Part shown: positions 53,211 to 62,273 of the stretch, in pieces
Numbering within the stretch: position 1 is the stretch's first letter
Layout of the letters: every line of letters begins with the position of its first letter
Assembly (NCBI GenBank): GCA_024398515.1
Contig: JAKSIZ010000002.1
Span: forward strand, 62,001-126,000
Direction: 5' to 3'
From: Bacteroidaceae bacterium
Lineage (GTDB): Bacteria; Bacteroidota; Bacteroidia; Bacteroidales; Bacteroidaceae
DNA length: 64,000 nucleotides
Position numbers and translations under genes: made by a program
Notes under the pieces: model-generated
What the model was told of the DNA's origin: nothing
What the model saw: the letters and a program-made list of their open reading frames with translations, nothing else
Databases searched by the model: none

Positions 53211-53241
53211 TAAAGGTACGAATATTTTTGGAACTGACAAA
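53211..53241 (-). promoter_or_regulatory. promoter of the dockerin-bearing gene
   Basis: On the minus strand TTTG (53241-53238), 19 nt, TACCTTTA (53218-53211), close to the consensus. Confidence 0.6.
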
Positions 53242-53250
53242 CTTTTTAAC

Positions 53251-53283
53251 AAAAAAAGAACGTGTTTGGCACGTTCTTTTTTT
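53251..53283 (-). terminator. terminator of the SusC/SusD pair
   Basis: AGAACGTG (53257-53264) pairs with CACGTTCT (53270-53277), flanked by A-runs and T-runs, so it is active on the minus strand 19 nt after the SusD stop. Confidence 0.85.
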
Positions 53284-53301
53284 AGATTTTGTAGTATTTG
53301 C

Positions 53302-55362
53302 TTACTTGAGATATTCTTCAAGACCTGATTTTGCAGTTGTACCGTAACCATTGTCGCCATATTCCTCGGTGTTGTCAATCTGCTGGAGGAAGGTTCCTGA
53401 CATAGGACGCCAATAGTTTCTGTCGAGGAACGACTTTGCTGCACGGACGTTGTATTTCTGCAAACGATCTTTCATCGTAGCAAGACCATGACGCTGCAAG
53501 AGAGCCCAACGCTGGAACTCACCGCACATCTCGCGTGCATATTCATCGAAGATATCTTCCTCTGTTGCATTCTGCAACTTCACGTCGCCAGAATATGTCG
53601 GACGCTTTGCACGTTCGCGCAGAACATTAAGATATTCGGCAGCCTTTGCTCCATTGCCAAGGTGTTGTTCTGCTTCTGCTGCGATGAGATAAATTTCTGC
53701 AAAGCGTTGAACCATTATATCTCCATTGCGAATCTGCAGATTGTTTGAATTATAAACGCCGTCATAGTTCCACAGATACTTGTTGAGTGAAGGCCAAGTC
53801 TCCCATACGTTGTTCGACTCGTTTGTCAGTGTTGTCATCTCCGATGCAGAAGCCACATAGCGTGTGTTATTCTCTGTCATGAGGTCATCGATTGCTGCTG
53901 TAACGTATATACGGCCAGACTTGTCGAACCCGTCCTTATATTCATCAGCCCAGTTTGGATAGAGATAGAGGAAGAAACGATTGTCGTCCTGTGCAATAGG
54001 ATAGTCAACAACATAAATCTTCTTTACCTTTTCTGTCTTTGAAACATCACCGCTGGTGTTGCCTTTAGGCCATACTGTTCCAATATACTGCGCACCACCG
54101 TTTGTATAAGTCTTTATCTCCAAATCAACGTATGGCAATATAGGCTTGTTCTTCATGCTGACATCAATATCATACTTTGTGCAAAGGTCGCGGCTTCTGT
54201 CCTTAACGACTTTAACCTGACTCTTGGCATAAGTGTAGTTTGCATCGCCCGAATTGACCATTGAATAGTTGAAGAAAGCTGTCTGGAATGTATTTTCCCA
54301 ACGCTTGTCCCAGCTTGGATTGAAGCAGTGGAGCAGGTAATAAGATGGTGCAAGGTGGCTCTCGTTTGTCTTGCCGTAAAGGTAACTTGTGGCATAGTCT
54401 GACGTATTGTTGAGGTCAGCCATGTTAGAAATACCCCAATAGCAATGTGCAAACAGTTTGTTGTTGCCTGGATTAGCATATCCGTATGTGTCCAAATCCT
54501 CGCAAGCATCAATGCCGGCTGCTACAAACAGAGCCTCTTTGTTGTTGCGGTTGTTGGTGTCTGCCCATGTGTCGGAAATGTCGTCATACAGTTCTGCACC
54601 GTATGAAGCCTTGTTTGCTATGAAGTCTTCAGCCTCTTCCTTTGCACGCTGCCAGAAAGAAACGCCGTTCTCTTCAAGTCCCTGACCTGCACCTTGTATA
54701 TATGCACGGCAAAGCAAACCCTTTGCTGCCTTCTTCGTGGCACGTGCACGGTTGCCTTCAAACGGCTGAACAGGAAGGTCCTGAATAGCACCTTTGAGGT
54801 CTGTCGTTATTGAAGCATAGATTTCCGATAAGGTATTTCTTTTCGGAGAAAGGTTCACATTCTCCGATGGTTCTTCTATTACGAGTGTGATAGGACCATA
54901 ATACGTGGTTAGGATGAGGTGGTAGAAAGCACGCAGATACTTTGCCTCGGCTTTTAGAATCTTTACGTTTTCTGGATTTTCTGTAATGTTGTCACAACGC
55001 TTGATTACCGTATTGACAATGCCGAGGGCACTATATGCTTGTGTGAAAGCCTTGTCCCATGCCTTCTCAGTGCTTGTGGTGAGCTCTTCGTAGTAGAAAA
55101 GTTGTTCTGCCCAACTCTTATTGTTTGAATGCCACCAGATGTCTGTACCGCATTCTGACATTGAAAGGAAGTCGAACACTGTGAACAACTGACCGTAAAT
55201 TGGCTTGTAGCACTCTGCTTGCATTCCATATACTCCTTCGTATGTAGCGAGGATTTCGTCGCCTGTCACTTCCCTTGGATTATATTCGTCAAGTGAACAT
55301 GAAGACATCAACACCATGACTGCTGTCATCACGATTGACAACCTTGAAATATACTTTTTCAT
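53302..55362 (-). CDS. SusD-like (RagB/SusD) outer-membrane lipoprotein
   Basis: The 686-residue protein has a lipoprotein signal (MKKYISRLSIVMTAVMVLMSSC, Cys22). The SusD body shows ILKAEAKYLRAFYHLILTTYYGPITL (about 130-155), RATKKAAKGLLCRAYIQG (about 205-222) and IMVQRFAEIYLIAAEAEQHLGNG (about 570-592). Its length is at the upper end for the family. It is the second gene of the minus-strand pair, 23 nt after SusC, and ends at a terminator. Confidence 0.92.
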   Translation of the reverse strand: MKKYISRLSIVMTAVMVLMSSCSLDEYNPREVTGDEILATYEGVYGMQAECYKPIYGQLFTVFDFLSMSECGTDIWWHSNNKSWAEQLFYYEELTTSTEKAWDKAFTQAYSALGIVNTVIKRCDNITENPENVKILKAEAKYLRAFYHLILTTYYGPITLVIEEPSENVNLSPKRNTLSEIYASITTDLKGAIQDLPVQPFEGNRARATKKAAKGLLCRAYIQGAGQGLEENGVSFWQRAKEEAEDFIANKASYGAELYDDISDTWADTNNRNNKEALFVAAGIDACEDLDTYGYANPGNNKLFAHCYWGISNMADLNNTSDYATSYLYGKTNESHLAPSYYLLHCFNPSWDKRWENTFQTAFFNYSMVNSGDANYTYAKSQVKVVKDRSRDLCTKYDIDVSMKNKPILPYVDLEIKTYTNGGAQYIGTVWPKGNTSGDVSKTEKVKKIYVVDYPIAQDDNRFFLYLYPNWADEYKDGFDKSGRIYVTAAIDDLMTENNTRYVASASEMTTLTNESNNVWETWPSLNKYLWNYDGVYNSNNLQIRNGDIMVQRFAEIYLIAAEAEQHLGNGAKAAEYLNVLRERAKRPTYSGDVKLQNATEEDIFDEYAREMCGEFQRWALLQRHGLATMKDRLQKYNVRAAKSFLDRNYWRPMSGTFLQQIDNTEEYGDNGYGTTAKSGLEEYLK

Positions 55363-55385
55363 AATCTTTTCCTTTCCTTATAATA

Positions 55386-58300
55386 TTAGAATGAAACGTT
55401 AACACCAAATACGAGTTGTTTAGTCAGTGGGTAGTTCATGCTACCGTTCTGCTCTGGGTCGTAGTCTTTCAGTAAGTTGCTCTTTGCAACAATGAGAGGG
55501 TTGGTAATTGTTCCATAGATGCGGAACTTTGTGATACCTGCCTTGGCAAGCCATTTCTGTGGGAATGTATAGCCGAGGCTGATGTTCTTAATCTTGAAGA
55601 ATGATCCGTTGACGTATGCCAAGCCTGAGAATTCAGTGATTTCGTTTGCTCCCTTATTGGCATTGAGACGTGGGAAGTAGCTTCCGATTTCGTCGAGGAA
55701 GTATGCTGGGAAGTTACGTGTTTCAACTGTAGGGTCATAGTTGGTAAGCATAGAATACTTAATCATCTGTCCCCAACGCATGTACATATAAATACTCAGG
55801 TCGAAGCCCTTGTATGCAAGTGTGTTCTTAAAGCCTAAGCTCCAGTCAGGAGAATTGTGTCCGAGTGGCTGCATGTCGCTGCTTGAGATGGTGTAGAGGT
55901 TCTCTTCTGCCTTTGCATCATAGCGAACGGTCTCGCCATTGGCATTAACCTTTGTGTAGTATATTGAACCATCTGTGTCAACATGACGCTCTATGCCAGG
56001 AATATCAATCTTCATGTCGCCTGGTTCGCGCTGGAAGATTGCTGCGTCGGCTGCTTCGTCTTCGCCCCAAATGCCATTAACCTTGTAGTGATAGAACTCG
56101 TTAACAGCATGTCCGATGGCATAAACCTTGTCGCCATTCACTACATTGTTCTCTGATGCGAGTCCCTTTATCTCTTCCTTATTATATGAGAAGGTGAGGG
56201 CTGACTCCCATGAGAAGTCCTTGGTTTCTATATTGCGGGTGTTGAGAGCTACTTCAATACCGCTGTTCCTTGTCTTTGCAAGGTTGATGTTTGAATAGTA
56301 TTGAGTGTTGAAACTGTATGCACCGTTGGTTACTGGCAACTTCTTTGACCAGAGCACGCCGTCGGTATTTGTGATGTAATAGTCCAATACAAGATTGATA
56401 CGGCTGTTCAAGAAGTTGGCGTCAATACCGAAGTTCCAACTCTTCGACACCTCCCATTTCAGTGCATGGTTGGCTACTGCCTGGGTGTTGAGATATGTAG
56501 GCTGAATCAATTGTCCGCCAAGAGTGAACTTGTTTGCGCTGAGTGAAGTGACCGATGTGTAAGGTTCAATGCCGCCATTACCTGTTTCTCCATACGATAC
56601 ACGAACCTTGAGGTTGTCCAACCAGTTGCGTGTGCTTGCCATAAACTTCTCGTCGGATATTCTCCAACCTGCTGAGAATGCTGGGAATGATGCCCATTTA
56701 TGTCCTTCGGCAAGTACTGAAGCTCCGTCCCAACGCATTGATGCGCTGAAGAGATATTTGCCTTTGTATGAATAATTGATACGTCCGATGTATGCCATTC
56801 CCTTTGACATTGAGTAAGAAGAAGAGATATCCTTCGTTACTGCGCTGCCAAGATTGTACCAGAGGAACGAGTTTTCGCTGATACCTGTGCCCATTGGACT
56901 ATCGCTTTCGTTGCGGTTGTGGTTCCACGATGTCACGCCTGTGAGCGTAAATTCATGGTCGTCCTTGATGTTGAAGTTGTATGTGACGATGTTTTCCCAC
57001 TTGTAGCTCAAGCCATTTGAATGCGAAATAGATGCCTTTGTGCTCGTTTCAACGTTCTCGCCTGTCTTGTAATAGTTGTAGGAACCAATGCCCTGGAAGC
57101 TGTTCGACTTCGAATAAGTTATCGAAGCATTCACTCTTGACTCCCAAGTAAGGCCCTTCAAAGGTGTCACGCGGATGTATGGATTGAAGTACATCCTGAA
57201 GTTCTGCGACTGGTTGCGATAGTTGCTCTTGTTGTTTATGAGCGGATTGATGAAGTCTGCATCGTCGTTGATTAACGTCGTGAGGTTGCCTTCGTCATCG
57301 CGGACTGAACCGTAAGGGAACTTAGGATATACGTCCTCGATGTTTGCGAAAGGCTTATTCTGGTGTACGTATGATATCTGTGTGTTCACTCCGGCAGAGA
57401 GGAATTTGTTGATCTTGTGGTCAACGCGGATGTTTGATGAATACACTTTGTACTCGTCGTCCTTGTATTGGCCGTTCTCATTGGCAAAGTTAAGCGACAT
57501 GTATGCCTTTGTCTTTTCCGTGCCACCACTCAAAGAGAGTGAATAGTTCTGTATCACACCTGTCTTCAGCAACTCGTCAGGCCAGTCGATATTCTTGCCT
57601 GCGAGGTATGCTTCGTAGTATTTTGCCTTTGCTGCTCCGAACATGTCTTCGTCGCTTACATACGTTCCGGCGTTCTGCATAGCCGTGCGTTTTGCGTTGA
57701 GGAACGTGTCGCCCATCATCATCTTAGGCGTTTTCGACCATCCGTTGATGCCGAGATATGCGTTGAAGTTGGCTACGAGTTTGCCTTCCTTTGCGCTTTT
57801 GGTGGTGATGATGATAACTCCGTTTGCTCCACTCGAACCGTAGATTGCCGTCGAAGATGCGTCCTTCAGCACTTCTACGCTCTCAATGTCGTTAGGGTTG
57901 AGCGTATTGTAGTCGCCTGGCATACCGTCGATGATGAACAATGGATTGCCATTGCCACTGATTGTGCGGTTTCCACGCAACTGGAGATTGATGCCTGAAC
58001 CTGCCTGACCTGACGTCTTGGTGATGTCGAGACCTGCAACTTTTCCTTGCAACGACTCCATTGGGTTCATCACAGGGCTTGCTACGACGTCGTCGGACTT
58101 GATTGAAGTGACTGCACCCGTGAGGTCACGCTTCTTGATTGTACCGTAACCGATTACTACAACGTCGTTGAGGCTTGTGCTCTCCTCCTGCATTGTCACG
58201 CTGATGCTTGACCTGCCGTTGATGCTGACCTCCTGGCTTTTCATGCCGACGTATGAGATTTGTAGCGGTGACTTGCCGCTTACTTTCAGGGTAAAATTGC

Positions 58301-58478
58301 CGTTCAAGTCGGTCGTCGTGCCGTTCTTTGTGCCTTTCTCAAGCACTGTAGCACCGATGACCTCCTCGCCATTTGCATCCTTTACCGTACCCTTGATAGT
58401 TGTTTGTGCCGATACGCTGATTGCCACGAAAGCAAACACCGTCATCAGCACCGTTCGAAAGATTTTAGAATTTGACAT
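55386..58478 (-). CDS. SusC-like TonB-linked outer-membrane transporter
   Basis: The 1030-residue protein has a signal peptide (to about SVSAQ), a carboxypeptidase-regulatory-like domain (about 27-112; GTVKDANGEEVIGATVLEKG), the canonical DVVVIGYGTIKKRDLTGAV segment, a plug (about 120-230) with FIIDGMPG and DASSTAIYGSSGANGVIIITT, and a barrel ending in VNVSF. With the following SusD it forms a nutrient importer. A textbook promoter is 27 nt upstream of the ATG. Substrate cannot be read from the sequence. Confidence 0.94.
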   Translation of the reverse strand: MSNSKIFRTVLMTVFAFVAISVSAQTTIKGTVKDANGEEVIGATVLEKGTKNGTTTDLNGNFTLKVSGKSPLQISYVGMKSQEVSINGRSSISVTMQEESTSLNDVVVIGYGTIKKRDLTGAVTSIKSDDVVASPVMNPMESLQGKVAGLDITKTSGQAGSGINLQLRGNRTISGNGNPLFIIDGMPGDYNTLNPNDIESVEVLKDASSTAIYGSSGANGVIIITTKSAKEGKLVANFNAYLGINGWSKTPKMMMGDTFLNAKRTAMQNAGTYVSDEDMFGAAKAKYYEAYLAGKNIDWPDELLKTGVIQNYSLSLSGGTEKTKAYMSLNFANENGQYKDDEYKVYSSNIRVDHKINKFLSAGVNTQISYVHQNKPFANIEDVYPKFPYGSVRDDEGNLTTLINDDADFINPLINNKSNYRNQSQNFRMYFNPYIRVTPLKGLTWESRVNASITYSKSNSFQGIGSYNYYKTGENVETSTKASISHSNGLSYKWENIVTYNFNIKDDHEFTLTGVTSWNHNRNESDSPMGTGISENSFLWYNLGSAVTKDISSSYSMSKGMAYIGRINYSYKGKYLFSASMRWDGASVLAEGHKWASFPAFSAGWRISDEKFMASTRNWLDNLKVRVSYGETGNGGIEPYTSVTSLSANKFTLGGQLIQPTYLNTQAVANHALKWEVSKSWNFGIDANFLNSRINLVLDYYITNTDGVLWSKKLPVTNGAYSFNTQYYSNINLAKTRNSGIEVALNTRNIETKDFSWESALTFSYNKEEIKGLASENNVVNGDKVYAIGHAVNEFYHYKVNGIWGEDEAADAAIFQREPGDMKIDIPGIERHVDTDGSIYYTKVNANGETVRYDAKAEENLYTISSSDMQPLGHNSPDWSLGFKNTLAYKGFDLSIYMYMRWGQMIKYSMLTNYDPTVETRNFPAYFLDEIGSYFPRLNANKGANEITEFSGLAYVNGSFFKIKNISLGYTFPQKWLAKAGITKFRIYGTITNPLIVAKSNLLKDYDPEQNGSMNYPLTKQLVFGVNVSF

Positions 58479-58504
58479 AGTAAATTAAGTTTAATTTATG
58501 CGTG

Positions 58505-58536
58505 CAAAATTACGACAATAATATAACATATACAAA
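58505..58536 (-). promoter_or_regulatory. promoter of the minus-strand SusC/SusD pair
   Basis: On the minus strand TTTG (58536-58533), 20 nt, TAATTTTG (58512-58505): full consensus, about 27 nt before the ATG. Confidence 0.8.
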
Positions 58537-58799
58537 TTTTTCATCGTTTTTTTCGCACCACGGGCGATAAGCTTTAATAAGTCCGACTGGCGTGGCGCTG
58601 AAAACATGGAAAGTCGAGGAATTTTTTCCCTTATATATAAAAAGGTGTATTTCTTGGGAATTTGCCAAATTGTTTTTGTCATTTGGAGAGCAAAACTTAT
58701 AAAAAATCGTCCGAATCCGTATTGTTTTGCGCAAGTGAACGGTTCTTTTTTGAACGGCGTTCGATACCCCTCTACAATACGTTCTGTTGGGGGCGAAAA

Positions 58800-58876
58800 A
58801 AGTTGTACAACTTTCAACTGAATGTTGTACAACTTTCGCGCGAAAGTTGTACAACTTTTTTCCGAGTTAAGCGTTC
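58800..58876 (+). repeat. triple-palindrome element TP5
   Basis: Copies of AAGTTGTACAACTT lie at 58800-58813, 58822-58835 (first arm changed to ATGTTG) and 58844-58857, period 22 bp. The spacers are TCAACTGA and TCGCGCGA. TTAAGCGTTC follows at 58867-58876 after 9 bp. GTTGGGGGC lies just upstream. It is the same type as TP3 and sits in the divergent region between the two SusC genes. Confidence 0.92.
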
Positions 58877-58978
58877 GTTCCGAACAACGACACCGTATTT
58901 ACAGCAAAAACGAAGCATCGATGCCCCGCGTCAATTTATATAATTTTTGCGAGTTAGAGCAAAAAAAGTTGCAAAAAA

Positions 58979-59010
58979 TTTGTAAGTAATGAATAAATAT
59001 GTTAAATTTG
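58979..59010 (+). promoter_or_regulatory. promoter of the plus-strand SusC/SusD pair
   Basis: TTTG at 58979-58982, 20 nt, TAAATTTG at 59003-59010: full consensus, with a leader of about 100 nt to the ATG. Confidence 0.8.
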
Positions 59011-59118
59011 CAGCGATAACAAAGATTTAAAACTTATGTGACAATGGATTAATCTTAAAGAAACAAGTAAAGATTAGAGTGTTATTATACATTATTTATT
59101 AATTTAAAACCAAAATTT

Positions 59119-62100
59119 ATGTCAAATTTGAAAATCTTTCGAATGGTGCTGGCATTGTTGTTCGTTTCGTTTACGACAGCAGTTTCAGCTCAGACAGTCA
59201 GTGGTAGCGTCGTCGATGAGAATGGCGAAGCCCTGATTGGCGTAACGGTTGCCCTGGTAAAAGGCAACGGCGGTGCGATTTCAGACATTTACGGAAAGTT
59301 CAACGTAAAGGCTGCCCCTGGCGACCAGTTGAAATTCTCGTACACAGGTTACAAGACAAAGACTCTCGCCGCAAAGAACGGCATGAAGGTCAGCCTCGAA
59401 CCTGATGCAGTAGGTCTGGAAGACTTAGTTGTAGTAGGTTACGGTACTCGTAAGAAGAGCGACGTAACAGGTTCACTTGCTCACGTAGGCGAGAAAGAAC
59501 TCAACACAAAGCCTGTATCGAACGCTTTTGAAGCAATGCAAGGCAAAATTGCAGGTGTTGACATTACGTCAAATCAGCGTCCAGGTGAACTGGGAAGTAT
59601 CTTAATCCGTGGTAAGCGTTCAATCAATGCATCGTCTGACCCTCTTTATGTAGTTGACGGTGTGCCTCTCCAGTCAGGCGGTATTGAGTCGTTGAATCCA
59701 AACGACATCGAAAGCGTTGACGTGCTCAAGGACGCATCTTCGACTGCAATCTATGGTTCTCGTGGTGCAAACGGTGTTGTTCTCATCACAACAAAGCACG
59801 GAACTGCAGGCAAATTCCAGTTGAACTACAATGGTTCAATAACATTTGAAAAGCTCGTTGACAAGTCACCAGCAATGTCTGCATCAGACTATATCACTTG
59901 GCGTCGTTGGGCTTATTACAACTCCAGCCCTACAAGTTATACTCCAGGTGACCAACCTGATTACACACAAGACCAGAGTTTCTTCTCAGGCGATGAGTTT
60001 GCATTGGCAAACGTAAACAAGGGTTGGGCTAATGGTCAATGGGACGGTTCACTCGTGGACAACACAGATTGGGCTGATATGGTAACCCGTACCGGTGTCA
60101 CTCATTCGCACACAATCAGCGGAAGTGGTGGTAATGACAAGATGAAAGGCTACTTCAGTTTCGGTTATCTTGACAATAAGGGAACTCAGAAAGGTCAGGA
60201 ATACAAGCGCTACAACTTCACTGTTGCTACCGATATTCAGGCAACTCCTTGGTTGAAACTCGGTGGAAGCATCAATGGATCATGGGCTGATCAGGACTAT
60301 GGTTTCTCTCGTACAGGTCAGGTAGGAACTTCTTCTGGTCCAACAGATATCTATGGCGCAGCAAAGGCTTTGCCTCGCTACACTGTTGCTTATAAGGATA
60401 ATGGCGAACTCATTACGAACCCTGGCGGTTCTGTAGTCAATCAATATACTTGCGTTGACGAATGGAGCAAGTCAACAAACAACCGTCAGACTTTCCGTGC
60501 TCTCGGTAGTTTCTATGGTTTACTTGACTTTGGCAAGATTACAAGTGCACTCGAAGGCTTGACTTACAAGATTTCATTCGGTCCTGACTTCCGTCACTTC
60601 CGCAACGGTATCTTCCTCAGTTCGCAGAGTGCAAACCGTAATGGTGGCAAGAACTATGCATCAGATGCACAGAGCCGCTATATTTCTTGGACACTCGACA
60701 ACCAGATTGACTGGAACCGTACATTCGGTGACCACACATTTGGTGTTACATTGTTGCAGACAGCATCACAGTATAACTTTGAAAAAATAGATACTAAAGC
60801 TGAAGCAATACCTAATGAAAACTTCTTATTCTACGGTCTTTCACAAGGTATCGTAGATATTACGGATGCTGATACTTACAAGGCATCTATAGGCAATGGC
60901 TTGATAGAATCAAGTATGACTTCATACATGATTCGTGCAAACTATGGCTACAAGAACAAATACTTGTTGACAGTAACAGGACGTTGGGATGGCTCTTCAG
61001 TCCTCGCAGCAGGTCACAAGTGGGACTTCTTCCCATCTGCAGCTATCGCATGGCGTGCTGACCAGGAAGAATTCTTGAAGAATATCGATTGGTTGCACCA
61101 GTTGAAGGTTCGCGTAGGTGTAGGTACAACAGGTAACTCAGCCGTTTCTCCTTATGGAACACTTGGAAACATTCAGTCATTCTTCGTTCCTTTCGGAGCT
61201 ACAGCTGTTCAGGCTTTCGCAACTAACGAGCCTTACTATACAAACAACCAGGTAGGTATGGCAAACAAGGAACTCGGTTGGGAAAAGACAACTCAGTGGA
61301 ACTTTGGTGTTGACTTTGCATTCCTCAAGGGTAGAGTTGGTGGTAGCATCGATATCTATACTTCAAGAACAAACGATCTTCTTTATAATATGAAGATACC
61401 TACATTGACAGGTTTCCCTAACATGATGGCTAATGCTGCCAAGACTAAGAACTTTGGTGTTGAAGTTGGCCTTTATGGCACTCCTGTCAAAGTTGCAGGT
61501 TTCGAGTGGAACACAAACTTGAACTTTGCTTATTCAAAGGATGAAATCGTAGAACTTGCTAACGGTAAGGAAGACGATATAGCAAATAAACTCTTCATTG
61601 GTCAGTCTATTGGTGTATTCTATGGCTTCGAAAATGCAGGTCTCTGGCAGGAAGCAGACAAGGATGAAATGGCTAAGTTTACAAAAGAAAAGTTCTCTGC
61701 AGGTTCTGTACGTCCAGTTGACCAGAACGGCGACTATGTAATCGATGACAAGGACCGTGTTATCCTTGGTAACACTGTTCCTCGTTGGACTGCAGGTTGG
61801 ACAAACACATTCACTTGGAAGGGACTTGAACTCACGGTTGAACTCTATGGACGTTTCAAGTATATGATTTCAACTGGTGGTGAAGCTCAGCTTGGTATGT
61901 ATGCACAGCGCGAGATTGACTACTGGCGTCCAGACAACACAGGTGCTGAATGGCAGAAACCAGTTTATAACACAGCAGGTGGTGATTCGTATGCAGGACT
62001 CCTTGGCTTCAAGGATGCTTCGTTCATTAAGCTCCGCAACCTCTCTCTCGGTTACAATCTTCCAAAGGCTGTTTGCAAGAACATTGGCATTAGCAACTTG

Positions 62101-62223
62101 AAGGTTTACGTTCAAGGCAGAAACCTAGGAAACATCTACTCTTCTGTTGACTTCTTGGATCTTGACTTAGGTTCAACTTATTACAACCGCGGATGTACTG
62201 TAGGTTTGCAAGTAGGCTTCTAA
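59119..62223 (+). CDS. SusC-like TonB-linked outer-membrane transporter
   Basis: The 1034-residue protein has a signal peptide (to about AVSAQ), a carboxypeptidase-regulatory-like domain (about 27-105; VVDENGEALIGVTVALVKG), LEDLVVVGYGTRKKSDVTGSL, a plug (about 115-230) with YVVDGVPL and DASSTAIYGSRGANGVVLITT, and a barrel ending in GLQVGF. It is a full-length, canonical SusC. It is followed by the SusD gene after 50 nt. It resembles the divergent SusC in its N-terminus (MSNxKIFRxVL), suggesting related transport loci. Confidence 0.95.
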   Translation: MSNLKIFRMVLALLFVSFTTAVSAQTVSGSVVDENGEALIGVTVALVKGNGGAISDIYGKFNVKAAPGDQLKFSYTGYKTKTLAAKNGMKVSLEPDAVGLEDLVVVGYGTRKKSDVTGSLAHVGEKELNTKPVSNAFEAMQGKIAGVDITSNQRPGELGSILIRGKRSINASSDPLYVVDGVPLQSGGIESLNPNDIESVDVLKDASSTAIYGSRGANGVVLITTKHGTAGKFQLNYNGSITFEKLVDKSPAMSASDYITWRRWAYYNSSPTSYTPGDQPDYTQDQSFFSGDEFALANVNKGWANGQWDGSLVDNTDWADMVTRTGVTHSHTISGSGGNDKMKGYFSFGYLDNKGTQKGQEYKRYNFTVATDIQATPWLKLGGSINGSWADQDYGFSRTGQVGTSSGPTDIYGAAKALPRYTVAYKDNGELITNPGGSVVNQYTCVDEWSKSTNNRQTFRALGSFYGLLDFGKITSALEGLTYKISFGPDFRHFRNGIFLSSQSANRNGGKNYASDAQSRYISWTLDNQIDWNRTFGDHTFGVTLLQTASQYNFEKIDTKAEAIPNENFLFYGLSQGIVDITDADTYKASIGNGLIESSMTSYMIRANYGYKNKYLLTVTGRWDGSSVLAAGHKWDFFPSAAIAWRADQEEFLKNIDWLHQLKVRVGVGTTGNSAVSPYGTLGNIQSFFVPFGATAVQAFATNEPYYTNNQVGMANKELGWEKTTQWNFGVDFAFLKGRVGGSIDIYTSRTNDLLYNMKIPTLTGFPNMMANAAKTKNFGVEVGLYGTPVKVAGFEWNTNLNFAYSKDEIVELANGKEDDIANKLFIGQSIGVFYGFENAGLWQEADKDEMAKFTKEKFSAGSVRPVDQNGDYVIDDKDRVILGNTVPRWTAGWTNTFTWKGLELTVELYGRFKYMISTGGEAQLGMYAQREIDYWRPDNTGAEWQKPVYNTAGGDSYAGLLGFKDASFIKLRNLSLGYNLPKAVCKNIGISNLKVYVQGRNLGNIYSSVDFLDLDLGSTYYNRGCTVGLQVGF

Positions 62224-62273
62224 CGGATTGATGATTGAAATTTTATTGGTAAAATATTAAATAAGGAATCATT

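Noticed and set aside
18990-58876. Triple-palindrome elements considered as CRISPR arrays
   Set aside because: Each has only three repeats of 14-15 bp, fixed 8-bp spacers that are dyad-symmetric, and no cas genes nearby; the geometry does not fit CRISPR.
58606-58943. Overlapping small ORFs in the divergent SusC region
   Set aside because: They run across TP5 and promoters on both strands and have no coding character.
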